A stretch of DNA of 64,000 nt, from positions 558,001-622,000 of the forward strand of contig JARWMV010000235.1 of the NCBI GenBank assembly GCA_030998015.1. The letters run 5' to 3'. The stretch is from Ceratorhiza oryzae-sativae (taxonomy: Eukaryota; Basidiomycota; Agaricomycetes; Cantharellales; Ceratobasidiaceae). The position numbers and the translations under genes were made by a program. The notes under the pieces are model-generated. The model saw only the letters and a list, made by a program, of their open reading frames with translations. It ran no database searches and was not told the origin of the DNA. Positions 49,776 through 59,550 of this stretch are shown here, piece by piece; position 1 is the first letter of the stretch; each line of letters opens with the position of its first letter.

Positions 49776-50716
49776 TTGCTCTTGCTCAAGTATGTCTCTG
49801 ATGGAACGCACGGCCCTCAAGTGGCACAACCTTTTACAGAAGACCAGCGCTGCCATTTGTGTGGGTGTTTTGGACACCTGCTGATCTACTGCTTCACCCT
49901 CAACTCAGTTGAAAGCATCCTTGAAGAAGCCAGGCACATTGACTTCAACCGAGTAGTAATTATCAAAGTCCACCCCCAGAAGGTCGGACACACCCAACAA
50001 GCCTTTGTCACTGAGCCAGGTGCCCCTGAGTGCAAAATCTGCCATCAGGCAAATGGAGCCACCTTCCCAGCGTGCTGCCCTTATTGTCCTAAGAAGGACA
50101 AATTCCTTTACTACTACACCATCCCCCACAACCAGCTATAAGCTGGAGAACCTTGGCCAACAGCTTCTTCGTCACCTGCTAAACACTATCGAAAATTTCC
50201 AAGACAGGTACCATTATTACTGGAATAAGTACGAAGAAACCCGTGAAAAACTTCATGAAGCCGAGGCCCGTTGTGCATACTTAACTGAGTGTTTGCACTA
50301 ACACCAGGAGGACTACCTATCCCTCCTCCAAGACCATCTCAGACTAGAAGCTATAGTCCGAGAAACAATTGAACCCCACAAGTATGCCTTCCCCGTCTTC
50401 TCAACGCTGTCAGACTTCCCTCACCCCACCTTTCTAAGTGGCACGGGCTCACCAATTCAGGAAGAAACACCCCTTCCAGCAGCCCAAATCAATTCTCCCC
50501 AAGGAAGCACTCCTTTGGGACCAAACTAAACTGAAGAGGGTGGAGTGCCCATATTGTTGCCAAGACACCAAAAGTTGGGACTTGGACGATACTTGGTTAA
50601 GGTTTGCAGGAATCAGAAACTTTGAAGTTTATAGACTCGTGCAGGGAACAGAAATCCTATATTACCAAAACAATTCCCAATTCCCTGTACTTCCTTATTG
50701 TCTCTGTTGCCTTTAG
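49776..50716 (+). other. Leader accessory ORFs of Gypsy copy 2
   Basis: Three overlapping frames. A (about 49776-50141, no ATG start): CHLCGCFGHLLIYC zinc knuckle, then ECKICHQ and CPYCPKK pairs. B (50005-50301): LGQQLLRHLLNTIENFQDRY...KYEETREKLHEAEARC coiled coil, ended by a TAA where copy 3 has GAA. C (50438-50716): KRVECPYCCQDTKSWDLDDTWLRFAGI, overlapping the gag start. Function unknown. Confidence 0.5.
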
Positions 50717-52128
50717 AATTCTATCAAATCCTCTCTGAAATGGTGTCACAACCCTCTGCCCCTGCTTGGGCAAATATGTCTGATGGGGAAAAAGTCATCT
50801 ATATGCTCCAGTCAATGGACGAATTACGAGAACAAACCAACAATCTCCAAAATGATATTGGAGACGTTGAACACAATAATAAAACCTACACAGACTCACT
50901 TGAGGCCAAACTTACCACCAATCAGACAAAAATAGATGCAGATGTGGCTGGATTAGCCACCAACGTCAACAATCTAGTGGGGATGTTAGCCATTCTCCAG
51001 ACCACTATCACACGCATCGAAGTGCAAATCAACACTTCCATGGGAGGCTCAGGTGCTGCTCAAGTACTAGCTCCCTCCAGTGCAGCCCAACCACAACCAA
51101 CAGCACCTGCTCACTCTAGTGGGTTGACTGCAAAGGTTAAGATGGCCGCCCCTCAAAAGTTTGATGGCACAAAACAAGAAGACGCCATCTCATTCAGAAT
51201 TGCATGTGCCCAATACATTAATACAAACATGAGTGGGCATTCGGCTGATCAAGTGGTCGCCTTCATCACCTCTTATCTCAAAGGGTCAGCAGCTGAATGG
51301 GTCAACTTGTATGAAGAATTCAAAATTTTAAACCCTGGAACTGCGATCCCCTGGCTTCACAATGCCAATCTGTTCTGGCAAGAATTTACTACCTGTTATG
51401 GGGACCTGAACCACACCAAAAATAACTGCAACAAGTGGCGGAAACTGAAACAATCCAAGACAGTTCAGGATTACCTCACCCTATTCAACCTATATTCCAC
51501 AGGCCTCAACTACAACAATGCTGCCATGCGTGATCAGTTCTATGATGGTCTATCATCAGACGTAACAGATAGCATGGTGGCCCAAAACTATGACCCCCAC
51601 ACCAAAACTTTTGCCCAACTCACTCAGAGAGCCCTGGAAATTGACTGCCACCTCATCTTGTTCAGTAGCAAACGAATGTCTCATGGGGGTAACAAGTCCA
51701 GCAGCAATGCTTCGTCCAGTAGGCTGACAAATAACCCCCAAAGCACTCCCCAAAAGGAGAAATTCAAAAATGGGGAACAGATATACAAGATTAAGGATGG
51801 GAAAGCTGTAAAAGGTCAGATTGTGGCTATTGGGCCCAATGCAAAGGGTTTCACGGTTCCAACCGTCCGCTACGATGGCAGCAATGCCAACGTGCAAGAA
51901 TCCTTCAAGGACATAAAGAAGGATAATCACCCACCAGCGGCCTCCAAGGCAAAGGATCCAGATGCAATGGATCTGGATAGCGCAGGAAAAGGAAAGGGGA
52001 CAAACACCTGCTATAACTGTGGAGGACGGGGCCATATCGCCGCCAAATGCCCCTCGGCCAAAATGTCAGGATACGAGGCAGTGGTTGAGGATGTAGAAAC
52101 GACCAACAATGAGTTGGTAAAAGAATGA
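50698..52128 (+). CDS. gag: Gag, Gypsy copy 2, open frame
   Basis: 476 codons, open throughout. It begins MSLLPLEFYQILSEMVSQPSAPAW and ends with the zinc knuckle CYNCGGRGHIAAKC and a short acidic tail. The retrotransposon-gag core includes EDAISFRIACAQYINTNMSG, SAAEWVNLYEEF and QDYLTLFNLYSTGLNY. Relative to copy 3, RY is CY at TCYG, DRH is DCH, NRTENNRDK is NHTKNNCNK. These are all Arg losses consistent with CpG deamination, so the protein is probably impaired though readable. The stop overlaps the pol ATG in ATGA (52125-52128). Confidence 0.85.
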   Translation: MSLLPLEFYQILSEMVSQPSAPAWANMSDGEKVIYMLQSMDELREQTNNLQNDIGDVEHNNKTYTDSLEAKLTTNQTKIDADVAGLATNVNNLVGMLAILQTTITRIEVQINTSMGGSGAAQVLAPSSAAQPQPTAPAHSSGLTAKVKMAAPQKFDGTKQEDAISFRIACAQYINTNMSGHSADQVVAFITSYLKGSAAEWVNLYEEFKILNPGTAIPWLHNANLFWQEFTTCYGDLNHTKNNCNKWRKLKQSKTVQDYLTLFNLYSTGLNYNNAAMRDQFYDGLSSDVTDSMVAQNYDPHTKTFAQLTQRALEIDCHLILFSSKRMSHGGNKSSSNASSSRLTNNPQSTPQKEKFKNGEQIYKIKDGKAVKGQIVAIGPNAKGFTVPTVRYDGSNANVQESFKDIKKDNHPPAASKAKDPDAMDLDSAGKGKGTNTCYNCGGRGHIAAKCPSAKMSGYEAVVEDVETTNNELVKE

Positions 52129-52970
52129 GCTCAAACCATGCCAGGGGGGCAGTCTTGGGTGCTATGTTACAAAATGTGCATAATGAAAATAAAAATATGG
52201 AAATGGAATGTATGTTGTTAGGAAACCAATCACAACTACAATTTTTCTTTCATGCATTCCCTCTGCGCATAACCCCCGAACACAAGTCTGCATATAACAT
52301 GAAGAAATTCAATGGATGGGCCATGATTGACTCAGGGGCCACGTCAGTATTTATACATGAAGATCTGATTAAACAATACCGTATCCCTACCGTCTCTCTA
52401 AAAACACCAAAAAAACTATGAGTTATCAATGGAAGGGAGATCAACTCAGGGTCTGTGACCCACTATTGCACCTTTGAGTTGTGCATTCAGGAGCACCGAG
52501 AAATCCTCAGTGCCTATGTTGTGAACATTGGCAAAAATGATCTAGTCCTGGGTATGTCATGGCTCAAATTCCATAATCCCAACATTGATTGGGATGGAAA
52601 AGACATGAAGTTCAACTCGCCAATATGCCTGAAGCACTGCATCACAAAACCCTTGCATGTGCATGCAAATGAACCTAAGGAGCTTCAGTTGGACTCCTTA
52701 GACTCCCTCCCAACAAAATATAAAGAATTCCAGAAAATATTTGCTGAAGAAGACAACGTCCAACCATTACCACCCCATAGAAAGTGGGATATGGAAATAG
52801 ATTTAAAACCAGATGCCAAGCCAAGGCATGGCCCCATATATAGTGTGGGTGTCAAGGAAGATGCAGAATTGCACAAAACCTTGGATCGCCAACTGAAAGC
52901 AGGGCATATCAGACCCTCAAGGTCACCAATGGCATCCCCAGTCATATTTGTCAAAAAGAAGAATGGGAAG
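52125..52970 (+). pseudogene. pol: Pol N-terminal part, Gypsy copy 2 (protease, start of RT)
   Basis: Open from 52125 to a TGA at 52419-52421, then open again to the insertion point. Protease motif AMIDSGATS is present. The second part ends SPMASPVIFVKKKNGK exactly where copy 3 is inserted; the RT resumes at 59919. Confidence 0.88.
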
Positions 52971-53346
52971 TGTCACGAACTGACACGCATATATCCACTC
53001 TATAATATTTTCTCGATTTACTACATTTTATGAGATCATCTTCAAAACATACTTGCCTTTTATGGTATATCTGTGTCATGTGACTCATGGAATGTTCCGG
53101 ACCGGTAACCGAGATGTATTTCAACTCCAATGTGAAATTCCACAGTTCCGCAGTCGCTTCTACTGCTTCTATCTCTTATCTGTCGTGACTCACTGTACAG
53201 ACTTGTTTGTTATGATGTGGCTCATACTATGTATATAAACCAGGTCAAGTTCGCAGAGGACTCCTCAAGAACTTGACCTCTCGTCGAATACAAGTTCTTT
53301 TATTTTCTTACCATTTTCCTCATCGCCTGACTTGTCGTCGTTGACA
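52971..53346 (+). repeat. 5' LTR of Gypsy copy 3
   Basis: 376 bp, TGTCACGAAC...GTTGACA. It contains a TATA box (TATATAAA, 53232-53239) and, 33 bp downstream, TCAAGAACTTGACCT (53265-53279), the likely 5' end of the transcript. An inverted repeat AGGTCAAGTTC (53242-53252) / GAACTTGACCT (53269-53279) flanks the predicted start site. Confidence 0.93.
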
Positions 53347-53348
53347 TC

Positions 53349-53363
53349 AGGTCAAGTTCTTGA
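53349..53363 (+). promoter_or_regulatory. Predicted self-priming primer binding site
   Basis: AGGTCAAGTTCTTGA starts 2 nt after the 5' LTR and is the perfect 15-nt complement of 53265-53279, which sits where transcription should begin (33 bp below the TATA box). In Tf1/sushi elements the 5' end of the RNA folds back on the PBS and is cleaved to prime reverse transcription. A match to a tRNA 3' end (which would end in TGG in the usual PBS) is not evident. Confidence 0.65.
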
Positions 53364-53664
53364 CAATCGTAAGTCTCAGTGTCGTCTGGGATACTTTTGG
53401 AACGCCGTCGGCGTCGTCTTGAGATAACTCCTTGTTGCCTTCCCCAATCCCACTCCACCTATCCACAGCCACAAGATATTGTTGCCCTATACGTGCCTCT
53501 GTGAAACCTTGCATAGCCAGGTCCCTCACACGTCGTAACAAGCTTTGGTTCTCTAATCTCTTTCATCAACAAGAGGTGGGGTCGCTCATTGCCCTTAAGT
53601 AGCTGAGCAACGGAGGTCACCTTCCTATTCCAATAGACTCGGGAAAGGGTCTATTTTTCCTTTT

Positions 53665-54608
53665 ATCTTGCTCTTGCTCGAGTACGTCTCTGACGGAACG
53701 CACGGCCCTCAAGTGGCACAACCTTTTACAGAAGACCAGCGCTGCCGTCTGTGTGGGTGGTTCGGACACCTGTCGATCCACTGCTTCACCCTCAACTCGG
53801 TCGAAAGTATCCTTGAAGAAGCTGGGCACATCGATTTCAACTGAGTAGTAATCATCAAAGTCCGCCCCCAGAAAGTCGGACATGCTCAACAAGCCTTTGT
53901 CACCGAGCCAGGTGCCCCTGAGTGCAGAATTTGCCATCGGGCAAACGGAGCCACCTTCCCAGCGCGCTGCCCTTATTGTCCTAAGAAGGACAAATTCCTT
54001 TATTACTACACCATCCCCCGCAACCAGCTATAAGCTGGAGAACCTTGGCCAACAGCTTCTTTGTCACCTGCTAAACACTATCGAAAATTTCCAAGACAGG
54101 TACCGTTATTACCGGAACAAGTACAAAGAAACCCGTGAAAAACTTCACGAATCCGAGGCCCGTTGCGCATACTTAACCGAGCATTTGCGCGAACACCAGG
54201 AGGACTACCTATCCCTCCTCCAAGACCATCTCAGACTAGAAGCTATAGTCCGAGAAACAATTGAACCCCACAAGTACGCCTTCCACGTCTTCTCAACGCT
54301 GTCAGACCTCCCTCACCCCACCTTTTTAAGTGGCACGGGCTCGCCAATTCAGGAAGAAGCACCCCTTCCAGCAGCCCAAATCAATTCTCCCCAAGGAAAC
54401 ACTCCTGCGGGACCAAACTAAACTAAAAAGGGTGGAGTGCCCATATCGTTGCCAAGACACCAAAAGTTGGGACTTGGACGACACCTGGTTAAGATTCGCG
54501 GGGATCAAAAACTTTGAAATTTATAGACTCATGCGGGGAACAGAAATCCTATACTACCAAAACAATTCCCAATTCCCTGTACTTCCTTATCGCCTATGTC
54601 GCTTTTAG
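53665..54608 (+). other. Leader accessory ORFs of Gypsy copy 3
   Basis: Successive frames upstream of gag. A (about 53665-54033, no ATG start): RCRLCGWFGHLSIHC (CX2CX4HX4C), then ECRICHR and CPYCPKK; interrupted here by TGA at 53842-53844 where copy 1 reads CGA. B (53882-54421): a coiled coil (LGQQLLCHLLNTIENFQDRY, KYKETREKLHESEARC, REHQEDYLSLLQDHLRLE) followed by a Pro-rich tail. C (54330-54608): KRVECPYRCQDTKSWDLDDTWLRFAGIKNFEIYR, overlapping gag by 13 bp. Each frame is +1 to the previous. The same layout occurs in copy 2. No known domain beyond the zinc ligands. Confidence 0.55.
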
Positions 54609-56023
54609 AATTTTATCAAACCTTCTCTGAAATGGCGTCCCAATCCTCTGCCCCTGCTTGGGCAAATATGTCTGATGGGGAAAAAGTCATCTATATGCTC
54701 CAGTCAATGGATGAGTTACGAGAGCAAACCAACAACCTCCAAAATGATGTTGGAGATGTTGAAAACAATAATAAAGTCTACACGGACGCACTTGAGGCCA
54801 AACTCACCACCAATCAGACAAAATTAGATGCAGACGTGGCAGGATTAGCCGCCAACATCAATAATCTAGTGGGGATGTTAGCCATCCTCCAGACCACGAT
54901 CATGCGCATTGAAGCACAAGTCAACACTTCCACAGGAGGCCCAGGCGCTGCTCAAGTACTAGCTGCCTCCAGTACAGCCCAACCACAACCAACAGCACCT
55001 GCTCCCTCTGGAGGATCGACTGCAAAGGTTAAGATGGCTGCCCCTCAAAAATTTGATGGCACAAAACGGGAAGACACCATCTCATTCAGAATTGCATGTG
55101 CCCGATACATCAATACAAACATGAGTGGGCATTCGGCTGACCAAGTGGTCGCTTTCATCACCTCTTATCTTGAAGGGTCAGCAGCTGAATGGGTTAACTC
55201 GTACGAGGAATTCAAAATTTTAAACCCTGGAACTGCAATCCCCTGGCTCCACGATGCCAATCTGTTCTGGCAAGAATTTACTACCCGCTATGGGGACCTG
55301 AACCGCACTGAAAATAACCGCGACAAATGGCGGAAACTGAAACAATCCAAGACGGTTCAGGATTACCTCACCCTATTCAACCTATATTCCACAGGCCTCA
55401 ACTACAACGATGCCGCCATGCGTGATCAGTTCTATGATGGTCTATCAACAGACATAACAGATAGCATGGTGGCCCAAAACTATGATCCCCGCACAAAGAC
55501 ATTTGCCCAGCTCACACAGCAGGCCCTGGAAATTGACCGCCACCTCATTTCCTTTGGCAGCAAGAGGACATCTCATGGGGGTAATAAGTCCAGCAGCAAC
55601 AATGCTTCGACTAGCAGGCCTGCGAATAACCCCCAAAGTGCCTCCCAAAAAGAGAAATTCAAGAATGGGGAACGCATATACAAGATTAAAGATGGCAGGG
55701 CTGTAAAAGGTCAAATTGTAGCCATTGGCCCTAATGCAAAGGGCTTCACGGTTCCAACCATCCATTACGATGGCAGTAATACCAACATACAAGAATCCTT
55801 CAAGGACATAAAGAAGGACAACCATCCGCCGGCGGCCCCAAAGGCAAAGGATCCAGACACAATGGATCTGGATAGCGCAGGAAAAGGAAAGGGGACGAAC
55901 ACCTGCTATAACTGTGGAGGACGGGGCCATATTGCAGCCAAATGCCCCTCAGCTAAGATGTCAGGATACGAGGCAGTGGTTGAGGATGTAGAAACAACCG
56001 ACGATGAGTCGGTAAAAGAATGA
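54596..56023 (+). CDS. gag: Gag, Gypsy copy 3, intact
   Basis: 475 residues forming the virus-like particle shell. After an N-terminal helical segment (NMSDGEKVIYMLQSMDELRE; coiled-coil-like to about residue 110) and a Pro/Ala/Gln linker comes the gag core (KFDGTKREDTISFRIACARY, SAAEWVNSYEEF, LFWQEFTTRYGDLN, YLTLFNLYSTGLNYND), then a Ser/Asn-rich basic stretch and one zinc knuckle CX2CX4HX4C at residues 437-450 (CYNCGGRGHIAAKC). The start could be Met 1 (54596) or Met 13 (54632); copy 1 supports Met 13. The TGA at 56021-56023 overlaps the pol ATG. Confidence 0.92.
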   Translation: MSLLEFYQTFSEMASQSSAPAWANMSDGEKVIYMLQSMDELREQTNNLQNDVGDVENNNKVYTDALEAKLTTNQTKLDADVAGLAANINNLVGMLAILQTTIMRIEAQVNTSTGGPGAAQVLAASSTAQPQPTAPAPSGGSTAKVKMAAPQKFDGTKREDTISFRIACARYINTNMSGHSADQVVAFITSYLEGSAAEWVNSYEEFKILNPGTAIPWLHDANLFWQEFTTRYGDLNRTENNRDKWRKLKQSKTVQDYLTLFNLYSTGLNYNDAAMRDQFYDGLSTDITDSMVAQNYDPRTKTFAQLTQQALEIDRHLISFGSKRTSHGGNKSSSNNASTSRPANNPQSASQKEKFKNGERIYKIKDGRAVKGQIVAIGPNAKGFTVPTIHYDGSNTNIQESFKDIKKDNHPPAAPKAKDPDTMDLDSAGKGKGTNTCYNCGGRGHIAAKCPSAKMSGYEAVVEDVETTDDESVKE

Positions 56024-59000
56024 GCTCAAACCATGCCAGGGGGGCAGTCTTGGGCGCTATGTTACAAAATGCGCATAACGAAAATAAAAATATGGAAATG
56101 GAATGTATGTCGTTAGGAAACCAATCACAATTACAGTTTTTCTTTCATGCATTCCCTCTGCGCATAACCCCCGAACGCAAGTCTGCATATAACATGAAAA
56201 AATTCAACGGATGGGCCATGATCGATTCAGGGGCCACATCAGTATTTATACATGAAAACTTGGTTAAACAATACCGTATTCCTACCGTCGCCCTAAAAAC
56301 ACCCAAGAAACTGAGGGTAATTGATGGAAGGGAGATAGACTCTGGGTCTGTGACCCATTACTGCACCTTTGAGTTGTGCATTCAAGAGCACCGAGAAATC
56401 CTCAGTGCCTACGTTGTGAATGTTGGCAAAAATGATTTAGTCCTGGGCATGTCATGGCTCAAATTCCATAACCCCGATATTGATTGGGATGGGAAAGACA
56501 TGAAGTTTAACTCACCAATATGCCTGAAGCACTGCATCACAAAACCCCTGCATGTGCAAGCAAATGAACCTAAGGAGCTTCAGTTGGACTCCCTAGACTC
56601 CCTCCCAACAAAATATAAAGAATTCCAGAAAATATTCGCTGAAGAAGACGACGTCCAACCATTACCACCCCATAGGAAGTGGGATATGGAAATAGATTTA
56701 AAACCGGATGCCAAGCCAAGGCACGGTCCCATATATAGCATGGGTGTCAAGGAAGATGCAGAATTGCGGAAAACCCTGGACCGCCGACTGAAAGCAGGGC
56801 ATATCAGACCCTCAAGGTCACCAATGGCATCCCCAGTCATATTTGTCAAAAAGAAGAATGGGAAGTTGCACATGTGCATTGACTACCGGCGACTAAACGA
56901 AATGACAGTCTCTAATGTGTACCCACTCCCATGCATCAATGATATTGTGGAGACTCTGCGTGGGGCAAAGATATTCACCAAGTTTGATCTAAAGTGGGGC
57001 TTCAACCTCATACAAATTCGGGAAGGGGACAAATGGAAAGCAGCTTTTAAGACCAAATATGGGCTGTACGAGCCTTTAGTCATGCAATTTGGTCAAAAGA
57101 ACACACCAGGAACCTTCATGGCCATGATCCGGGAAGAGTTCCAAGACATCGAGGGCATTTATGTGGTAATCTATATGGATGACATATTAGTATTCTCCAA
57201 AAACCAGGAAGAACACGATGAACATGTCAAGGAAGTCTTACGTCGCCTTCAAAAAGCTGGCCTATATTGTGCTCTGGAAAAATGCGTCTTCGATGTCACC
57301 AAAGTCAATTACCTGGGAATAGTAGTGACTCCCCAGGGAATTAAAGTAGACCCAGCCAAGGTTGAAAAAGCTGTTGAATGGCCAACCCCTACCAACCCAA
57401 CCGAAGTCCTGGAAGGGTTGGGGTTTGCAAATTGGTTGAGGCACTTCATAAAAGACTTTTCAAAAATTACAAGATGTCTTTATGAACTTGTCAAGAAGGA
57501 TGTAAAATGGGAATGGACAGAAGAAAGGGATCAAGCATGGAATCTGCTGAAGCAAAAATTAAAAGAAGCCCCCCTCCTAATCCAACCAGAGCCCAAAAAA
57601 CCATTTATTTTAGAAACCGATGCCTCAGGCTATGCCACAGGCGCTGTATTATTGCAATATGGGGAGGACGGAATGCTCCACCCAATTTCCTATTACTCCA
57701 AGGCAATGGTCCCAGCAGAAAGGAATTATGATATCTACAACAAAGAAATGCTGGCAATCATAAAGGCCCTCAAACACTGGCGTCATTTGCTAGAAGGGGC
57801 TGAACACCCAGTAAACATTGTTTGTGACCACAAGAATTTGGAGTATTGGAAGACAAATCAGCCACTGAACGGTCGGATCACAAGGTGGCATGAGTTCTTA
57901 TCCAGGTTTGAATTCAAGATTCTATATATTGAAGGGGCGAAGAATGGCTGGGCAGACATACTCTCTAGGCTGTCAAGACACATCCCTAAAGAGGGGGGTG
58001 AGAGCCAAGCTCTGCTTGCGCAAAACCAATTTTTGGAGCTGAAATCACTATGCCTGCAAGCAATCACACCAGACAATGACCTAGAACAACTCATTAGGGA
58101 TGCTATCCCCGGGGACGAACACCTATCAAAAGTCCTAAAAGCCCTAGATGACAATGAGAAGGTCAAAGATTGGGAATGGGACAAAGGACTCTTACAACAC
58201 AAGGGCAGAATCTATGTCCCAAATAACAAAGAACTTTGCAAACTGGTCATCGAAAGCTGTCACGATAACCCAGCAGCAGGACACCCAGGACAGTTCAGAA
58301 CATATGAACTGTTAAATCGCAAATACATGTGGTTATCAATGAAAAAATCAGTCAACGAATATGTCACACACTGCGAGTCATGCATCAGGAACAAGCACAG
58401 CAACCAAGTTCCCCCAGGGCTCTTAAACCCAATACCTGCACCAGAAAAACCTTGGGAGGAAATTACTTATGATCTGATCACCGGGCTACCCCTGTCAGAG
58501 GGATTTGATGCCATATTTACAGTTGTCGATCGCCTGACAAAAATGGTCCACTTTATTCCATGTCAATCGGAAGCCAGTGCTATGGATTGCGCCAACCTGT
58601 TCCTAACATATGTATGGAAACTCCATGGGTTACCACGGAAAACAATCTCAGACCGTGGCCCCAACTTTGCATCCAAATTCTTAAGGCACTTATACAAACG
58701 ACTGGACATAAAACCCTCCTACTCCACAGCATACCACCCTCAGATAGATGGCCAATCCGAACGGGCCAACCAAGTAGTGGAAGGGTACATCAGACACTAT
58801 GTATCAGACAGACAAGATGACTGGGTCTCGCTCCTACCATTAGCTGAATTTGCCTACAATAATGGTGTCAACGCCTCAACTGGCAAATCACCATTCTTTG
58901 CAAACGACGGTTTCCACCCAAGGCTAGCAGTTGGGGACAGGGAAGAACCAGAACTCCCTTTAGCGGACAACCATGCAGAATGGCTCCAAAAGGGCCATGA

Positions 59001-59550
59001 CGAACTTAAGGCAGCCCTGGAAATAGCAAACCAGAGGATCAAGGAATACTATGACCAGAAGCATCGGACCCCTGAAGCTATTAAGGTTGGAGACAAAGTC
59101 TGGCTTGATACCAAAAACATACGGACACAGCAGGCCTCCAGGAAACTGGCCCACAAAAGAGTTGGACCATTCAAGGTGGTAGCACAACATGGCACACATG
59201 CCTACAAACTGGACCTACTGATAACCATGAAAATACACCCAGTGTTTCACGTCTCACTCCTGACCAAATATAAAGACGACCCCTATGGCTGTCAGGTTCC
59301 CCCACCACCACCTGTGGTAACTCCTGAAGGGGAAGAAGAATTCAAAGTGGAACAGATCATAAAGTCACAATACAACAAAAGATCTAACATCTTTGAATAC
59401 TATGTCAAGTGGCTTGGCTACGACGAGCGACAATGGTTAACCTATGATGACCTGGTGAACGCGCCAGAACTCATCGCCGACTATGTCAAGTCGCACCCAA
59501 AGGCACCTCAGGACCCCCGTGCCTTGAAGGGGGGAAGTGTCACGAACTGA
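56020..59550 (+). CDS. pol: Pol polyprotein with chromodomain, Gypsy copy 3, intact
   Basis: 1,176 residues in one open frame. Domains in order: aspartic protease (DSGATS, 69-74); reverse transcriptase (SPMASPVIFVKKKNGK, YMDD at 385-388); RNase H (ETDASGYATGAVL, Asp 534); integrase with an HHCC zinc module (His 748, CX2C at 785-788), then catalytic Asp 818, Asp 878 (SDRGPNFAS) and Glu 914 (GQSERAN), a DD35E triad; GPF-type module (KRVGPFKVVAQHGTHAYKLDL); and a C-terminal chromodomain (from about 1108: VEQIIKSQYNKRS...EYYVKWLGYDERQWLTYDDL), which defines a chromovirus and would direct integration to marked chromatin. Translation probably starts by termination-reinitiation at the ATGA overlap with gag. 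The last codons overlap the polypurine tract and the first 13 bases of the 3' LTR. Confidence 0.95.
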   Translation: MSSNHARGAVLGAMLQNAHNENKNMEMECMSLGNQSQLQFFFHAFPLRITPERKSAYNMKKFNGWAMIDSGATSVFIHENLVKQYRIPTVALKTPKKLRVIDGREIDSGSVTHYCTFELCIQEHREILSAYVVNVGKNDLVLGMSWLKFHNPDIDWDGKDMKFNSPICLKHCITKPLHVQANEPKELQLDSLDSLPTKYKEFQKIFAEEDDVQPLPPHRKWDMEIDLKPDAKPRHGPIYSMGVKEDAELRKTLDRRLKAGHIRPSRSPMASPVIFVKKKNGKLHMCIDYRRLNEMTVSNVYPLPCINDIVETLRGAKIFTKFDLKWGFNLIQIREGDKWKAAFKTKYGLYEPLVMQFGQKNTPGTFMAMIREEFQDIEGIYVVIYMDDILVFSKNQEEHDEHVKEVLRRLQKAGLYCALEKCVFDVTKVNYLGIVVTPQGIKVDPAKVEKAVEWPTPTNPTEVLEGLGFANWLRHFIKDFSKITRCLYELVKKDVKWEWTEERDQAWNLLKQKLKEAPLLIQPEPKKPFILETDASGYATGAVLLQYGEDGMLHPISYYSKAMVPAERNYDIYNKEMLAIIKALKHWRHLLEGAEHPVNIVCDHKNLEYWKTNQPLNGRITRWHEFLSRFEFKILYIEGAKNGWADILSRLSRHIPKEGGESQALLAQNQFLELKSLCLQAITPDNDLEQLIRDAIPGDEHLSKVLKALDDNEKVKDWEWDKGLLQHKGRIYVPNNKELCKLVIESCHDNPAAGHPGQFRTYELLNRKYMWLSMKKSVNEYVTHCESCIRNKHSNQVPPGLLNPIPAPEKPWEEITYDLITGLPLSEGFDAIFTVVDRLTKMVHFIPCQSEASAMDCANLFLTYVWKLHGLPRKTISDRGPNFASKFLRHLYKRLDIKPSYSTAYHPQIDGQSERANQVVEGYIRHYVSDRQDDWVSLLPLAEFAYNNGVNASTGKSPFFANDGFHPRLAVGDREEPELPLADNHAEWLQKGHDELKAALEIANQRIKEYYDQKHRTPEAIKVGDKVWLDTKNIRTQQASRKLAHKRVGPFKVVAQHGTHAYKLDLLITMKIHPVFHVSLLTKYKDDPYGCQVPPPPPVVTPEGEEEFKVEQIIKSQYNKRSNIFEYYVKWLGYDERQWLTYDDLVNAPELIADYVKSHPKAPQDPRALKGGSVTN
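59527..59537 (+). promoter_or_regulatory. Polypurine tract, Gypsy copy 3
   Basis: AAGGGGGGAAG directly before the 3' LTR, the expected primer site for plus-strand DNA synthesis. It lies inside the last codons of pol (KGGS). Confidence 0.85.

Larger units (their letters stand above)
49076..52970 (+). mobile_element. Gypsy/chromovirus copy 2, left part
   Basis: 5' LTR, leader, gag and the start of pol. It is interrupted at 52970 by copy 3 inside the RT region (between KKKNGK and LRMCIDYRRLNE), and continues at 59914-60569 and 61350-61596. Its right end is outside the window. Compared with copies 1 and 3 it has many Arg to Cys/His/Gln replacements (CGN to TGN or CAN). Confidence 0.9.
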
